From: JBIOJM01 sp044450785
Lineage (GTDB): Bacteria > Planctomycetota > Planctomycetia > Isosphaerales > Isosphaeraceae
Reading direction: 5' to 3'
Assembly: GCA_044450785.1 (NCBI GenBank)
Contig: JBIOJM010000002.1
Span: 1-64,000, forward strand
DNA: 64,000 bases
Positions 31,601 to 38,569 of the stretch are shown here, in pieces. Every line of letters starts with the position of its first letter. The stretch's first letter is position 1. The position numbers and the translations under genes are program-made. The notes beneath the pieces were generated by a model. That model was not told where the DNA came from, did no database searches, and saw only the letters and a program-made list of their open reading frames with translations.

Positions 31601-31840
31601 ACTCATCTGCTGCCGCAGACCCCTCATTACGACGCGATCCGCGCGCTCTATAACCAGGATCCCACTCAGTTCCAACGGAAGAATGTCTACCTCGGTGCCA
31701 TCCTCGCGCTCGAGAACATCGAGAACAGTGGCCGTTTGGTACTCCAGCCGACGACGGCGCAAGCGCTCCCGACCGCTCTGAAAATCGGCTCCGTGCATCC
31801 TGTCGCGACCGGACGGGCCTTTCGCATGCGCGGGGTGTGA
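28685..31840 (+). CDS. Secreted cadherin/Ig-repeat protein with planctomycete extracellular N-terminus
   Basis: 1,051 aa from the ATG preceded by GAGG; a GTG eight codons earlier is possible but has no better ribosome site. The basic N-terminus followed by FLEQLEDRVVPS is the planctomycete extracellular motif seen on exported proteins. After it come a jelly-roll-like N-terminal module (residues ~40-220), an Ig-like module with TTTADSTGHFSFDGV, four near-identical ~89-aa cadherin-like repeats (GYFGPDSFQFKVNNG) and one VCBS-like repeat (LANDVPSG, GSFTYTP). The C-terminal 170 residues contain three copies of a ~48-aa motif ending PVLGALLGLE. Probably an extracellular structural or adhesive protein; substrate unknown. 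It lies downstream of the giant gene on the same strand but 300 bp away. Confidence 0.85.
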   Translation: MIGTCVRWSKTLRERRSRRGDRDCGRSRRRVFLEQLEDRVVPSGIVNGDFSISNPSDPNYGWTTRGNATIANGEGILNEGTIVQTEFSQSFTIAPGTTTLQFTIVASSLVTNGISNPPDAFEAALLNTQTNQPLVGPPTGLANTDSFLNIQQTGEVFYAPQVTVPGAGASGSVATLQYPEIVTVDLSSVPANTQATLYFDLIGFSPASSSVRVTSVSTPQGPTTPPVSFSLDPATDSGQVGDNITNINPVNLLGVTSPGQAVSLNVNGGGFNTTTTADSTGHFSFDGVTLTEGANPVQVKATNAQGDTIASQTITLDTQQPTGSLVNPAPGSTTSQDLGYVDVQWTAHGAAALDPTTFQTTNVTITGVTVGQDEDLGGGLVRYLYNQGGGVLSPGLINVVLVGGQVADLAGNVNSQTSQSFTIQASAPVASDQSVTTAQDEGTPITLTGTDTNTPPLTLTYIVTANPGHGMLSGAAPGLTYTPAPGYFGPDSFQFQVNNGLVDSNVATVSLTVVGKPVANAQSVSTPQSTTATITLAGTDPNTPPLTLTYIVTANPAHGTLLGTAPNLFYTPATGYLGPDSLQFKVNNGTLDSSVATVSITVVGQPAANAQSVTTGQSTATAITLTGTDPNTPPRTLTYSVTTSPVHGLLSGTAPDLTYTPATGYFGPDSLQFKVNNGTLDSNVATVTITVVGQPTASAGLPVTTAQGTSTPITLTGSDPNTPPLPLTYTVTTGPAHGTLTGTAPTLTYTPTAGYFGPDSFQFKVNNGTISSNIATVSITVTSVSQPPITNDDTYTTVENRPLTVAAPGVLANDVPSGAGLTAVLVSGPSHGSLALKADGSFTYTPAAKFTGSDTFTYMAVAGTVQGNVAVVHLTITPSRLLPDTPYYNDLRARRSIDPPRFDFYHPVLGALLGLEITGIPTTPATIVSANDHFNTATARALHARDAQQFDLRQPVLGALFTLEEPGTGAPPTHLLPQTPHYDAIRALYNQDPTQFQRKNVYLGAILALENIENSGRLVLQPTTAQALPTALKIGSVHPVATGRAFRMRGV
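29970..31030 (+). repeat. Tandem 267-bp cadherin-like coding repeats
   Basis: The landmark GGCCCCGACAGC (coding GPDS) occurs at 30149, 30416, 30683 and 30953, with spacings of 267, 267 and 270 bp. Each unit is 89-90 codons, in frame, and highly similar in DNA. Confidence 0.85.
31321..31725 (+). repeat. Three-copy C-terminal motif (~46-49 aa)
   Basis: Three degenerate protein repeats end in LGALLGLE, LGALFTLE and LGAILALE near 31409, 31556 and 31694. The first and third share LLPxTPxY at their start. I do not recognise the family. Confidence 0.6.
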
Positions 31841-31987
31841 GCAACGGGGCGGACAATGACTCGGCAAGGCGATGGGCTACCTGATCGGCGAGAAGTTCCT
31901 CCTGCCGGAATCGCAGGCACGTGACAAAGGGTTGTGCCCCCGATTAGATTCACTGTGGAAATGATGACCCTTTTCCGAGGGGACGCC

Positions 31988-32608
31988 ATGGCTAATGCAG
32001 CGCAGCTCTCGATTGACCTTCCGCCTGCCCAAGAATGGAAGGACCTGCTCGAGGAAATCCTTCCGCGCCAGGGCGAATGGAGCGAGGAAGAGTATCTCGT
32101 TCTGACTGACCATCGGAACCGGCTGGTCGAGTTCACCGACGGCTTACTGGAAGTCCTACCTATGCCGACGGACAAGCACCAAAGAATTCTGGGGTTCCTC
32201 TATCTCGCTTTCCTTAGCTTCACAGAGCCTCGAGGCGGGAAAGTCCGCTTTTCGCCGTTACGGCTGCGAATTCGGCCGGGCAAGTTCCGTGAGCCCGATC
32301 TTCTTCTGCTGCTGTCGGCCGCCGATTCGCGCCGGCAAAACCGTTTCTGGCTCGGCGCCGACCACGCTCTGGAGGTTGTTAGTGAAGAGAAACCGGAACG
32401 GGACCTGGTTGACAAGCGGGGGGACTATGCTGAGGGCCGCGTCCCGGAATTCTGGATCGTCAATCCGCAAACGGAAACCATCACCGTTCTGCGGTTGCGC
32501 GAGGGTGCTTACGAAGAAGCAGGCATCTACCGGCGCGGGGAATTGGCGGCATCGGTGTTAATGGCGGGCTTCTCGGTTGCCGTCACCGAGGTTTTCGACG
32601 CGGATTGA
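31988..32608 (+). CDS. Uma2-family (DUF820) PD-(D/E)XK protein
   Basis: 206 aa from ATG 31988, preceded by GAGGGG at a good spacing; upstream in-frame starts lack this. Family features are WSEEEYLVLTDH near the N-terminus, the acidic metal-site segment REPDLLLL, then ALEVVSEEKPERDLVDKRGDY and PEFWIVNP, which fit the Asp...Glu-x-Lys-like nuclease core. Uma2 genes are very abundant in planctomycetes and cyanobacteria. Their cellular role is not established and nuclease activity is inferred from the fold. It stands alone, 177 bp before mazE. Confidence 0.85.
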   Translation: MANAAQLSIDLPPAQEWKDLLEEILPRQGEWSEEEYLVLTDHRNRLVEFTDGLLEVLPMPTDKHQRILGFLYLAFLSFTEPRGGKVRFSPLRLRIRPGKFREPDLLLLLSAADSRRQNRFWLGADHALEVVSEEKPERDLVDKRGDYAEGRVPEFWIVNPQTETITVLRLREGAYEEAGIYRRGELAASVLMAGFSVAVTEVFDAD

Positions 32609-32732
32609 TTTACGTGGACATGATTGGACATGAGGCAATAGGTCCGGATCTCTGGTGTCCCCGGAACTCCGGAACTCCGAAGTCAAGCCCGCGTGAGCCG
32701 GCGGCTGAGCGAACTCGTTAGCCGAAACCAAG

Positions 32733-32773
32733 TTGACTCTGCTTCCTTACACGTGTATCTTCATCGTAGATAC
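32733..32773 (+). promoter_or_regulatory. Candidate mazE promoter with overlapping palindromic operators
   Basis: TTGACT (32733) and TATCTT (32756) are separated by exactly 17 bp. The -10 box overlaps two palindromes: TACACGTGTA (32748-32757) and GTATCT-N7-AGATAC (32755-32773). The arrangement fits autorepression by an AbrB-fold MazE antitoxin. A TTGGAGG ribosome site follows at 32774. Confidence 0.55.
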
Positions 32774-32785
32774 TTGGAGGTTGCG

Positions 32786-33031
32786 ATGAAGACTCGAGTT
32801 CAGAAATGGGGCAACAGCCTGGCCCTCCGCATCCCGAAATCCTTCGCCGCGGAGGCCGGTCTCCGCGCTAACGGCGCCGTCGAACTATCCCTTGTTGAGA
32901 GAGCGCTCGTCGTGCAGCCGCTCACCCCACAACCGCCCACCCTTGATGAACTGTTGCGCGGCATCACGGACGACAACATCCCCCCCAGTGAGTGGGATAC
33001 GGGGCCGGCTGTCGGCAAGGAAGTCTGGTGA
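32786..33031 (+). CDS. mazE: MazE-like AbrB/SpoVT-domain antitoxin
   Basis: 81 aa from an ATG five bases after TTGGAGG. The N-terminus MKTRVQKWGNSLALRIPKSF is the swapped-hairpin AbrB DNA-binding domain typical of MazE. The C-terminal tail (TLDELLRGITDDNIPPSEWD) is the flexible acidic segment that normally blocks the MazF toxin. Its TGA overlaps the GTG of the next frame by 4 bp (GTGA), as in translationally coupled mazEF pairs. The partner toxin gene is truncated, so this is now likely an orphan antitoxin and transcriptional repressor. Confidence 0.9.
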   Translation: MKTRVQKWGNSLALRIPKSFAAEAGLRANGAVELSLVERALVVQPLTPQPPTLDELLRGITDDNIPPSEWDTGPAVGKEVW

Positions 33032-33219
33032 GCCGCAAAGGTGCCTATATCCCCGAACGCGGCGATGCGGTTTGGATTACCCTCGATCCGCGAGCAGGCC
33101 ATGAGCAAGCCGGACGTCGGCCAGCCTTGGTTCTGTCTCCGTCGGCTTATAACGGTCGGGTTGGCTTGGCTCTGTTCTGCCCGATCACCAGCCAAGTAAT
33201 TAGTAGGACTCAGAACTGA
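33028..33219 (+). pseudogene. mazF: Truncated mazF endoribonuclease toxin
   Basis: The GTG overlaps the mazE stop. The first ~56 codons are a normal MazF N-terminus (YIPERGDAVWITLDPRAGHE, RRPALVLSP, ALFCPITSQV). After SQV the homology stops and the frame runs six more codons to TGA inside the 3' end of the convergent DUF1559 gene. A usual MazF is about 110 aa, so the C-terminal half, needed for the fold and dimer, is missing. The breakpoint coincides with the end of the DUF1559 gene (stop at 33200), which points to insertion of that gene or a deletion between the two. Toxin activity is unlikely. Confidence 0.85.
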
Positions 33220-34327
33220 CCGCTTCGCCCTTGTTCGGAGTCGCGATGGCATACCAAGTCAGATAGTTCACCGAGCTCTTGACGAAACGGACCGAGCCGT
33301 CCATGAACAGCACGTTCACGCCGCCCGGGTGGTTGGAACTGGCCGCAACCATGGTGATGGTGCCGCGGCCATCCTGATTGATGTCGTGGTAGACGCAGCT
33401 CGTTCGGTTGGGCGTCTGGGTGTGCGAGTAGATCATGGTGGCGCCATAACCCCACCACTCACCCTTCCATTGCCACTGCTGGTTGGCGCTGGTGATCGGC
33501 ACCCTATTACAGAGCTGCGCGAACTGGTAGTCGGTCCGGTAGAAGTCTGAATTCTCGCCGAGGTTGTACACTTCCGCCAGACCGTTCGGGGCTCTGCCGG
33601 TTGCCACGGCCGGTCCCTTGATCCACTCGCTGAAGATCACCGTATTGCTGGTCCCGTCCTTGAACGTGGCCATGTCGGTGGTCGATTTCACGCTCTTATC
33701 CCAACTGCTCGCCACATAATTGGGACCGTTCAGCTCCCAGCTCCTATCCGGCGCCCCGCCGTTGATCCGCCGGTTCAGGCCGATATTGCACGGATAGTTG
33801 CTGGCACCCACCAGCCTGTTCATGCCACCCACGAAAAAGGTGCCGGAGGAGCCGCGATTGGCATCCGACGGGCAGAGGAACGCGGCGATCTGCAGGGTGA
33901 GGACCGTCATTTGTGGGATACTGTCGTTGCCACCGTCCGCGTTGTCGGGTGGGTTCTGGTCCCTGTAGACGGTGTCGCCGTCGCTCCACCGGGCGCCGAA
34001 CGACCAGTTGATCTCGTTATAGGCGACCCGCTGCTCCAGGTAGGGGAGCAACCGGGCATGCTGCGACCAGTTCTGGTGCGGCTGCGGAATCTGTTTGCCG
34101 GCGCCGGTCCATTCCTGGTCAACGCAGACAGGCGGCAAGACATCGTTCACACTCAAGTAGTTGTGCATCGCCAGACCGATCTGCCTGAGGTTGTTCGTGC
34201 ATTGTGCCCGCCGAGCCGCTTCACGCGCGGATTGAACGGCCGGCAGCAGCAAGGCAATGAGAACGGCGATGATGCTAATCACCACAAGTAACTCGATCAA
34301 CGTAAAACCGCGGGCTCTTCGAGTCAT
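33200..34327 (-). CDS. DUF1559 (SBP_bac_10) pilin-like protein
   Basis: 375 aa, ATG start. The N-terminus carries a type IV pilin/pseudopilin leader, GFTLIELLVVISIIAVLIAL, with cleavage expected before Phe after the Gly. Then come the family segments AVQSAREAARRAQCTNNLRQ and, at the C-terminus, NVLFMDGSVRFVKSSVN, which is diagnostic of DUF1559. The family is greatly expanded in planctomycetes; function is not established, and surface or type II secretion-related assembly is likely. It is followed upstream on the same strand by a small lipoprotein gene, the usual pairing. Its last bases overlap the truncated mazF. Confidence 0.95.
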   Translation of the reverse strand: MTRRARGFTLIELLVVISIIAVLIALLLPAVQSAREAARRAQCTNNLRQIGLAMHNYLSVNDVLPPVCVDQEWTGAGKQIPQPHQNWSQHARLLPYLEQRVAYNEINWSFGARWSDGDTVYRDQNPPDNADGGNDSIPQMTVLTLQIAAFLCPSDANRGSSGTFFVGGMNRLVGASNYPCNIGLNRRINGGAPDRSWELNGPNYVASSWDKSVKSTTDMATFKDGTSNTVIFSEWIKGPAVATGRAPNGLAEVYNLGENSDFYRTDYQFAQLCNRVPITSANQQWQWKGEWWGYGATMIYSHTQTPNRTSCVYHDINQDGRGTITMVAASSNHPGGVNVLFMDGSVRFVKSSVNYLTWYAIATPNKGEAVSSESY

Positions 34328-34360
34328 GGTCTATGCCCTCAGGAAAACGACCGCCAACGA

Positions 34361-34618
34361 CTACCTCTTCGCGCCAGGATAACCGGCGCCTTGGTCCGGT
34401 CGCGGTCCGCTACGCGTACCCGCCCCCTTTACTCCAGGGGTGATCTCGTAATACTCTTCCTGAGTCTGGGCCTGGGCGCTGCGAGAACCGGGGATTGTTC
34501 CCTTCGCCTTGGACGCTTGCTCTTTGATGGCCGCCTCGTTGTCTTCCCCGCAACCGGCCAACCCCAGGAAGCAAGAGCTCAATAGAGCAAGGCTCAATCC
34601 ACTGGTGAACAACCTCAT
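34361..34618 (-). CDS. Small lipoprotein paired with DUF1559
   Basis: 85 aa from ATG 34618, which has a TGAGGAGAG ribosome site; a TTG seven codons upstream falls within that site. The N-terminus MRLFTSGLSLALLSSCFLGL is a lipoprotein signal peptide, ending in the lipobox LAGC. The mature part is short, polar and unconserved to my eye (EDNEAAIKEQASKAKG and a Gly/Pro/Arg tail). A small lipoprotein next to DUF1559 is a recurring planctomycete arrangement. Specific function is unknown. Confidence 0.75.
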   Translation of the reverse strand: MRLFTSGLSLALLSSCFLGLAGCGEDNEAAIKEQASKAKGTIPGSRSAQAQTQEEYYEITPGVKGAGTRSGPRPDQGAGYPGAKR

Positions 34619-34710
34619 GATGAGTGTGTCTCTCCTCAAGAATGGGCACGACGAAGGTTGAAATGGAGAAGGCGGGATCAGGAAGGACAGGCAATCTGCC
34701 TCTGTTCATG

Positions 34711-35943
34711 TTACTTGAGCCGCGCCAGGGCGGCAAGGCTGAGCGCATCGTCGGGGACGTCGCGAAGCACCAGCCGGTGCCAGGCTCGGGCCTCGTCGAA
34801 CCGCCCCATCTGCTCTCTGAGTCCGGCCAGCCGCTGGTAAAGTTCCGTGCGCGGCTCCAGCCCGAGCGTCTTGATCGCGAACGCCTCGACATAGACCGGC
34901 CGCATCTGCTTGAAGGCATTCTGGTAGACCGTGAGCAACTGGTCGGCGCGGTGGAGTAGGGCGGTCTCGCCCGCGGCTCGCAGCGCCATCCGGAGCCGGT
35001 AGAGCACGACCCCGTTGAACGGCTCGAAGGCAGAGGCGCGGCGGTAGGCTTTGACGGCTGCGGGCCAATCACCGGCCCCTTGCGCCACGTTCCCCTCATG
35101 CTTGGCGAACCGGGGGTCGCCTGCAAGGCTTTTGGGAAGACGGGCGAACTCTCGCTTGAGCAAATCCGGCTGATAGCCCTCATCCAGCCCGGTGAGCCAG
35201 CCATCCCAGGCCTCGGCCGAGCCGGGATGGCGCTGCAAGGCGTCGCGGAGCACCTCGATCCCCTCGGCGGACTGGCTGTTGTGCACCAGGGCCAAACCCA
35301 CGGCCAGTGCCAGGGGAAGGTACGCGGGATGCTGCCGCCAGACCGGCTCGAAGACCTGCACCACCGATCCGGGAGCGACCCTGTCGATGTCGAGCCGCGA
35401 CATTTCCAGCAGTAATCGGACCCGGTCGCGGGGATCCGGCTCGACCTCAAAGAGCCGCATGCCGAGCCGGTGGGCTTCCTCGGCTCTTGCCTCGAAGTCC
35501 AGCAGATCGATCAACGCCCAGCCCGCCTCGGGAACGGTCGGATCGAGCTCCAGCGCTTGCTTCCAGCAGGTCTCGGCCAGGTCATACCGCTTCTGCTGGT
35601 AGTGGGCTTTGCCCATCGAGAATCGCACCACGGCGGCTTCCCTGAGTGTGCTGGTTCGGATCCGTCCCAGGTGATCCAGGGCGAGCTGCGGCTGAGCGTC
35701 GGGCCGGTCCATGGCGAACTGTGCCATGAGCAAGTGCGCGCGATCGTCACCGGGAAAGGCCTGGAGATAACGTGCCATGAGCTCCTGTGCTCGATCGAAC
35801 TGGCCTTCCCTCGCCAGCGTACAGATCGCGCCGAGATCCGGCGGAGCCGGGAACCCGTGCCAGGCTAAGAGCGCACCAGCTCCCAGGAGGACGGCCAGAA
35901 CCGCCAGGAGGATCCAGATCGGGGCGCGCGATCGTGACGTCAT
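34711..35943 (-). CDS. Membrane-anchored TPR-repeat protein
   Basis: 410 aa. The start is an ATG directly after the DUF4058 frame's TAG; a GTG one codon earlier is possible. One N-terminal transmembrane anchor (IWILLAVLAVLLGAGALLAW) is followed by TPR-type helical pairs throughout, for example REGQFDRAQELMARYLQAFP, QKRYDLAETCWKQALELDPT and AVKAYRRASAFEPFNG. Likely a periplasm-facing scaffold. It lies upstream of the lipoprotein and DUF1559 genes on the same strand, with 92 bp to the lipoprotein, so they may be co-transcribed. Confidence 0.8.
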   Translation of the reverse strand: MTSRSRAPIWILLAVLAVLLGAGALLAWHGFPAPPDLGAICTLAREGQFDRAQELMARYLQAFPGDDRAHLLMAQFAMDRPDAQPQLALDHLGRIRTSTLREAAVVRFSMGKAHYQQKRYDLAETCWKQALELDPTVPEAGWALIDLLDFEARAEEAHRLGMRLFEVEPDPRDRVRLLLEMSRLDIDRVAPGSVVQVFEPVWRQHPAYLPLALAVGLALVHNSQSAEGIEVLRDALQRHPGSAEAWDGWLTGLDEGYQPDLLKREFARLPKSLAGDPRFAKHEGNVAQGAGDWPAAVKAYRRASAFEPFNGVVLYRLRMALRAAGETALLHRADQLLTVYQNAFKQMRPVYVEAFAIKTLGLEPRTELYQRLAGLREQMGRFDEARAWHRLVLRDVPDDALSLAALARLK

Positions 35944-35945
35944 CA

Positions 35946-36699
35946 CTATGTCTCGGCCGCATTCGTGGTCGAGACCTCCAGCAGCCTCTTCATCGGGGCG
36001 GGAAAGAAATCGTCCCAGGTTGTCCGATAAGTTTCCTCGAGCGGCGCCGGAACGTAGAAATCCGGCTTCAGGAAAATCGGCATGTCCGGCAGCGCCTCTC
36101 CAACGGCGGTCGGCTCGACGTAGGCCACCGGCGGCGGTCCCGCGTCGTAGGCGGCGAGAGTCAGCCGCTGATCGGCCGGCAGCTCGAAGTCCTCTTCAAC
36201 GAGCTCATCCCAGATGGCCTTGTGGATCCCCTGGGGATCGCGCTTGCTCGGCGGGAACAGGTCGATCACCAGCAGGTGTACGCCTTGCATGATCAAGTCC
36301 GAGGTTTTCTCAGCGAACGTGCGCAGCGCGCTCTTGCTCGCCTTGTTGCCGGGAGAGACGATCTCGACCACGGCGACGATGTGGCCGTGCCGATGTCGCA
36401 CGGCAATCCGATCGGCCTTGCGCACATAGACTCGTTCCTCGGCGCGACGGACCACGCGCATCCCGGGAGAAGCGACGGCGACCGCCCGCCCGGAGCCGGT
36501 CCCGTGCGCCTCGTCGCGGCCCGACGACAGTTTCAATGTGAGGACGTCCGGGATGGGGCCCTGGATCGAATGCTCGGGGAGAGCATAGTAATCGGCCGGT
36601 AACACTCCCGTGTTCAGCGCGCGCAAGCACGATGATCCAGCTTTGATGGAACGCATGGAACAATCCCGCATCGACGCGGGTCCAGTCGTGAATCGGCAT
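35946..36699 (-). pseudogene. DUF4058-family protein, broken by a frameshift
   Basis: The family N-terminus MPIHDWTRVDAGLFHAFHQS begins at ATG 36699 and reads to about WIIVLAR. The continuation LNTGVLPADYYALPEHSIQG and the rest of the domain (EIVSPGNKASKSALRTFAEK, LVIDLFPPSKRD) are in a different frame. The switch falls in an alternating GC run (GCGCGCG) at about 36617-36626, consistent with a one-base insertion. The downstream frame stays open to its TAG. DUF4058 is common in planctomycetes and cyanobacteria, with unknown function. This may be a true pseudogene or a sequencing indel. Confidence 0.75.
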
Positions 36700-36878
36700 G
36701 GCGTGTTGCTCCGCAGGGGAAGAGAACACCTCCGCGCCGATTGTACCCGCGCACGGGCTCCTGGTTCGACGGTCTTTCGGCGCCACGTACCGAATAGTCG
36801 CCCCTGGGCCCGCCTTTGAAGGAGCTGATCCACGGTGACGCTGAATCCGCGTGTTCCGTCGGGGTTCGTCTGGATGGT

Positions 36879-36960
36879 GACCGAGCCAGGGGAACGATTT
36901 GCCACCCCTCGGTCCCGTAACGAATATCGCGCTCGGCGAATTCCCACACGAGGAGTTGAC
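36879..36960 (-). pseudogene. Fragment of an algJ/algX-like gene 3' end
   Basis: On the minus strand this encodes LLVWEFAERDIRYGTEGWQI, matching the C-terminus of the intact AlgJ-like gene at 38570-39742. The core 68 bp (36879-36946) is identical to 38589-38656 except for one base. No other part of the gene is present here. Confidence 0.8.
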
Positions 36961-37160
36961 CAGAGCGCGGGCGCTCGGCTGCCCATGTCCTGCCAGCGCG
37001 CCGTGTATTCGGCATGAGTCCCCTCTGCTTGCTGATGGGTCTGATCAAGAATCTGCCGGCGTCGAACGGCGTGGCGCGACATGATGGATGGGGTGAGGTC
37101 GCGCGAAGAGGAGAACACCGATGGGCTTGATGGACGACGTTGCTTCCGTGTCGGTCTTGA

Positions 37161-37345
37161 ACCAGGCTACCCTATGCCCGGTTCATGGACGACTGGGTTA
37201 TCCTCGCCCCGACGCGCTGGAAGCTCCGCGCGGCGATTCGCCTGGTGAACCAGACGTTGGCGGAGCTGAAGGTCGAGCAGCACCCCGACAAGCCCTTCAT
37301 CGGCCGGGTGAGCCGGGGGTTTGACTTCCTGGGCTATGTGAGGTG
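37161..37345 (+). pseudogene. Reverse transcriptase remnant (YxDD box region)
   Basis: An open stretch of about 60 codons between two stops encodes YARFMDDWVILAPTRWKLRA, then EQHPDKPFIGRVSRGFDFLG. This is the catalytic (F/Y)xDD motif and following motifs of group-II-intron-like reverse transcriptases. Fingers, most of the palm, and the maturase and thumb regions are absent. Homology ends at FLGY (37342), exactly where another fragment begins on the opposite strand. Group II-like RT is the best match; I do not see DGR-type RT features, but so little remains that the class is uncertain. Confidence 0.75.
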
Positions 37346-37640
37346 CCGTTCTGATCGAAGGAGTCGTTGATGGCGTTCATGAGGGATCCACTCCAAATCC
37401 CACCAGGAGATGTCGAGTAGCTGGACGCGACCTCCGTCCCCGTGTTTGCCAAATAGATGGGAGTTGACGTGGATCCTGCGATATTAATTGATCGCGTCCG
37501 TGGTTGGCGTCGAGGCGATCGCGGAGAACGTGAGGGTGGTTGAGCCATACGTGATTTGTCCGCCGGCTCCCGCTTCGAGACCGGCTTGGGTGTTTACGAA
37601 GGGGTCAGGAACTGAAAGACGAAATCGGTTCCGGATTCCT
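37344..37640 (-). pseudogene. Possible degenerate secreted-protein fragment
   Basis: Two minus-strand frames read as a Ser/Thr/Gly-rich protein: VNTQAGLEAGAGGQITYGST running to TTDAIN and a stop, then NIAGSTSTPIYLANTGTEVA and GSLMNAINDSFDQNG in the next frame. One base change near 37490 would join them. No family recognised. It abuts the RT remnant at 37342/37344. Confidence 0.35.
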
Positions 37641-37804
37641 TTGTTTGTCCCCTTGTGCCAACCCCACACCAGCCAAGCACAAGTTCTCACCGCGCCAGGG
37701 CGAGCTCTCCCTGGTGGGGCAGTTGCAAGAGGGCCATCGCCAGCCCCAATCACAGCCCGGACGGGGTACGGCGTGCAGCGGGGGCGACGGAGCCGCGCCG
37801 GGGC

Positions 37805-38452
37805 TCAATCCTCCAGGCCCAATTCTCGGAGCGATTGCGCCTTTAGCAGCTCCAAGGCCAGTGCCTCCAGCCGCTCGGGGCCTAGGCTGTCGAGGCGCTC
37901 TCGGGCACTGGGACTCAACGCACCGAACCGGGCCTCGAGCTGCTTCTTGAATGCCGTCCGCCAGCTTTGCAGACCTTGTTGCAAACCCTTCTCAAATGTC
38001 GTCATTGCCATGGCTTGGGCCCCCTGATAGCGCTCGGTCCGAAGAAGCGCCCCCAATTCTTGCGCTTGTTCCTCGTCCAGCGTAGCGTATGCCTCCAGGC
38101 AGTCCAACAGCAGATACCGTCGATAATCATTCTCCCGCGCCTCGGCCAGCCGCCGCAACGCCTCGGCATGGACCTCCGCACGCCGCGCCGGCGGCACCCG
38201 CATCAAGGCCGTCAGCGCCACTCCCAAGAGATGCTCCCCGGCCACGTACTGCTCGCCATCGAGCCCCGGCAGCCCCACGTAGGCATACTCGAACGTTACC
38301 AGCCGATGGTCCCAATACTTCTCCTCATAGACGTCCCAGCCGATCCCATCCAGCCCCACCCGCAAATACAGCGCGATGGGTAAGACCGGCAAGCCGTGCC
38401 AGCGGCGGAGCTGCTCGTAGTAAGAGAGCATCCGGGGTCGTAGCGGCGCCAC
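37805..38452 (-). pseudogene. N-terminally truncated Rpn/DUF4351-type nuclease
   Basis: 215 codons from a GTG, with an in-frame TGA only a few codons upstream. The C-terminal half matches Rpn-like, DUF4351-containing proteins: RMLSYYEQLRRWHGLPVLPI, YVAGEHLLGVALTALMR, then RRLAEARENDYRRYLLLDCL and the DUF4351-like FKKQLEARFGALSPSARERL. The region that normally precedes RMLSYY and carries the PD-(D/E)XK core (an HIEFQ-type segment) is missing. This looks like a 5'-deleted, probably inactive member of the recombination-promoting nuclease superfamily. Confidence 0.65.
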
Positions 38453-38569
38453 CGTGTCCTGGGATTCGATTCAGGCAATAGTTAGACAAACCGACTTTTC
38501 AAAATTAAGCATGCAGAGGCAAGCCGGAAGGTTGACTCTGGGCAGCTCTCTTGCGGGCGATCTCATCGG

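Noticed and set aside
36700..37118. Upstream extension of the DUF4058 frame to 37118
   Set aside because: The family N-terminus MPIHDW starts at 36699 in another frame. The extension reads as noncoding sequence and crosses the algJ fragment.
37161..37345. RT fragment as the retroelement that diversifies the TIR-FGE genes
   Set aside because: Only a fragment remains, its motifs look group-II-like, no template repeat lies beside it, and it is 15 kb from the first target.
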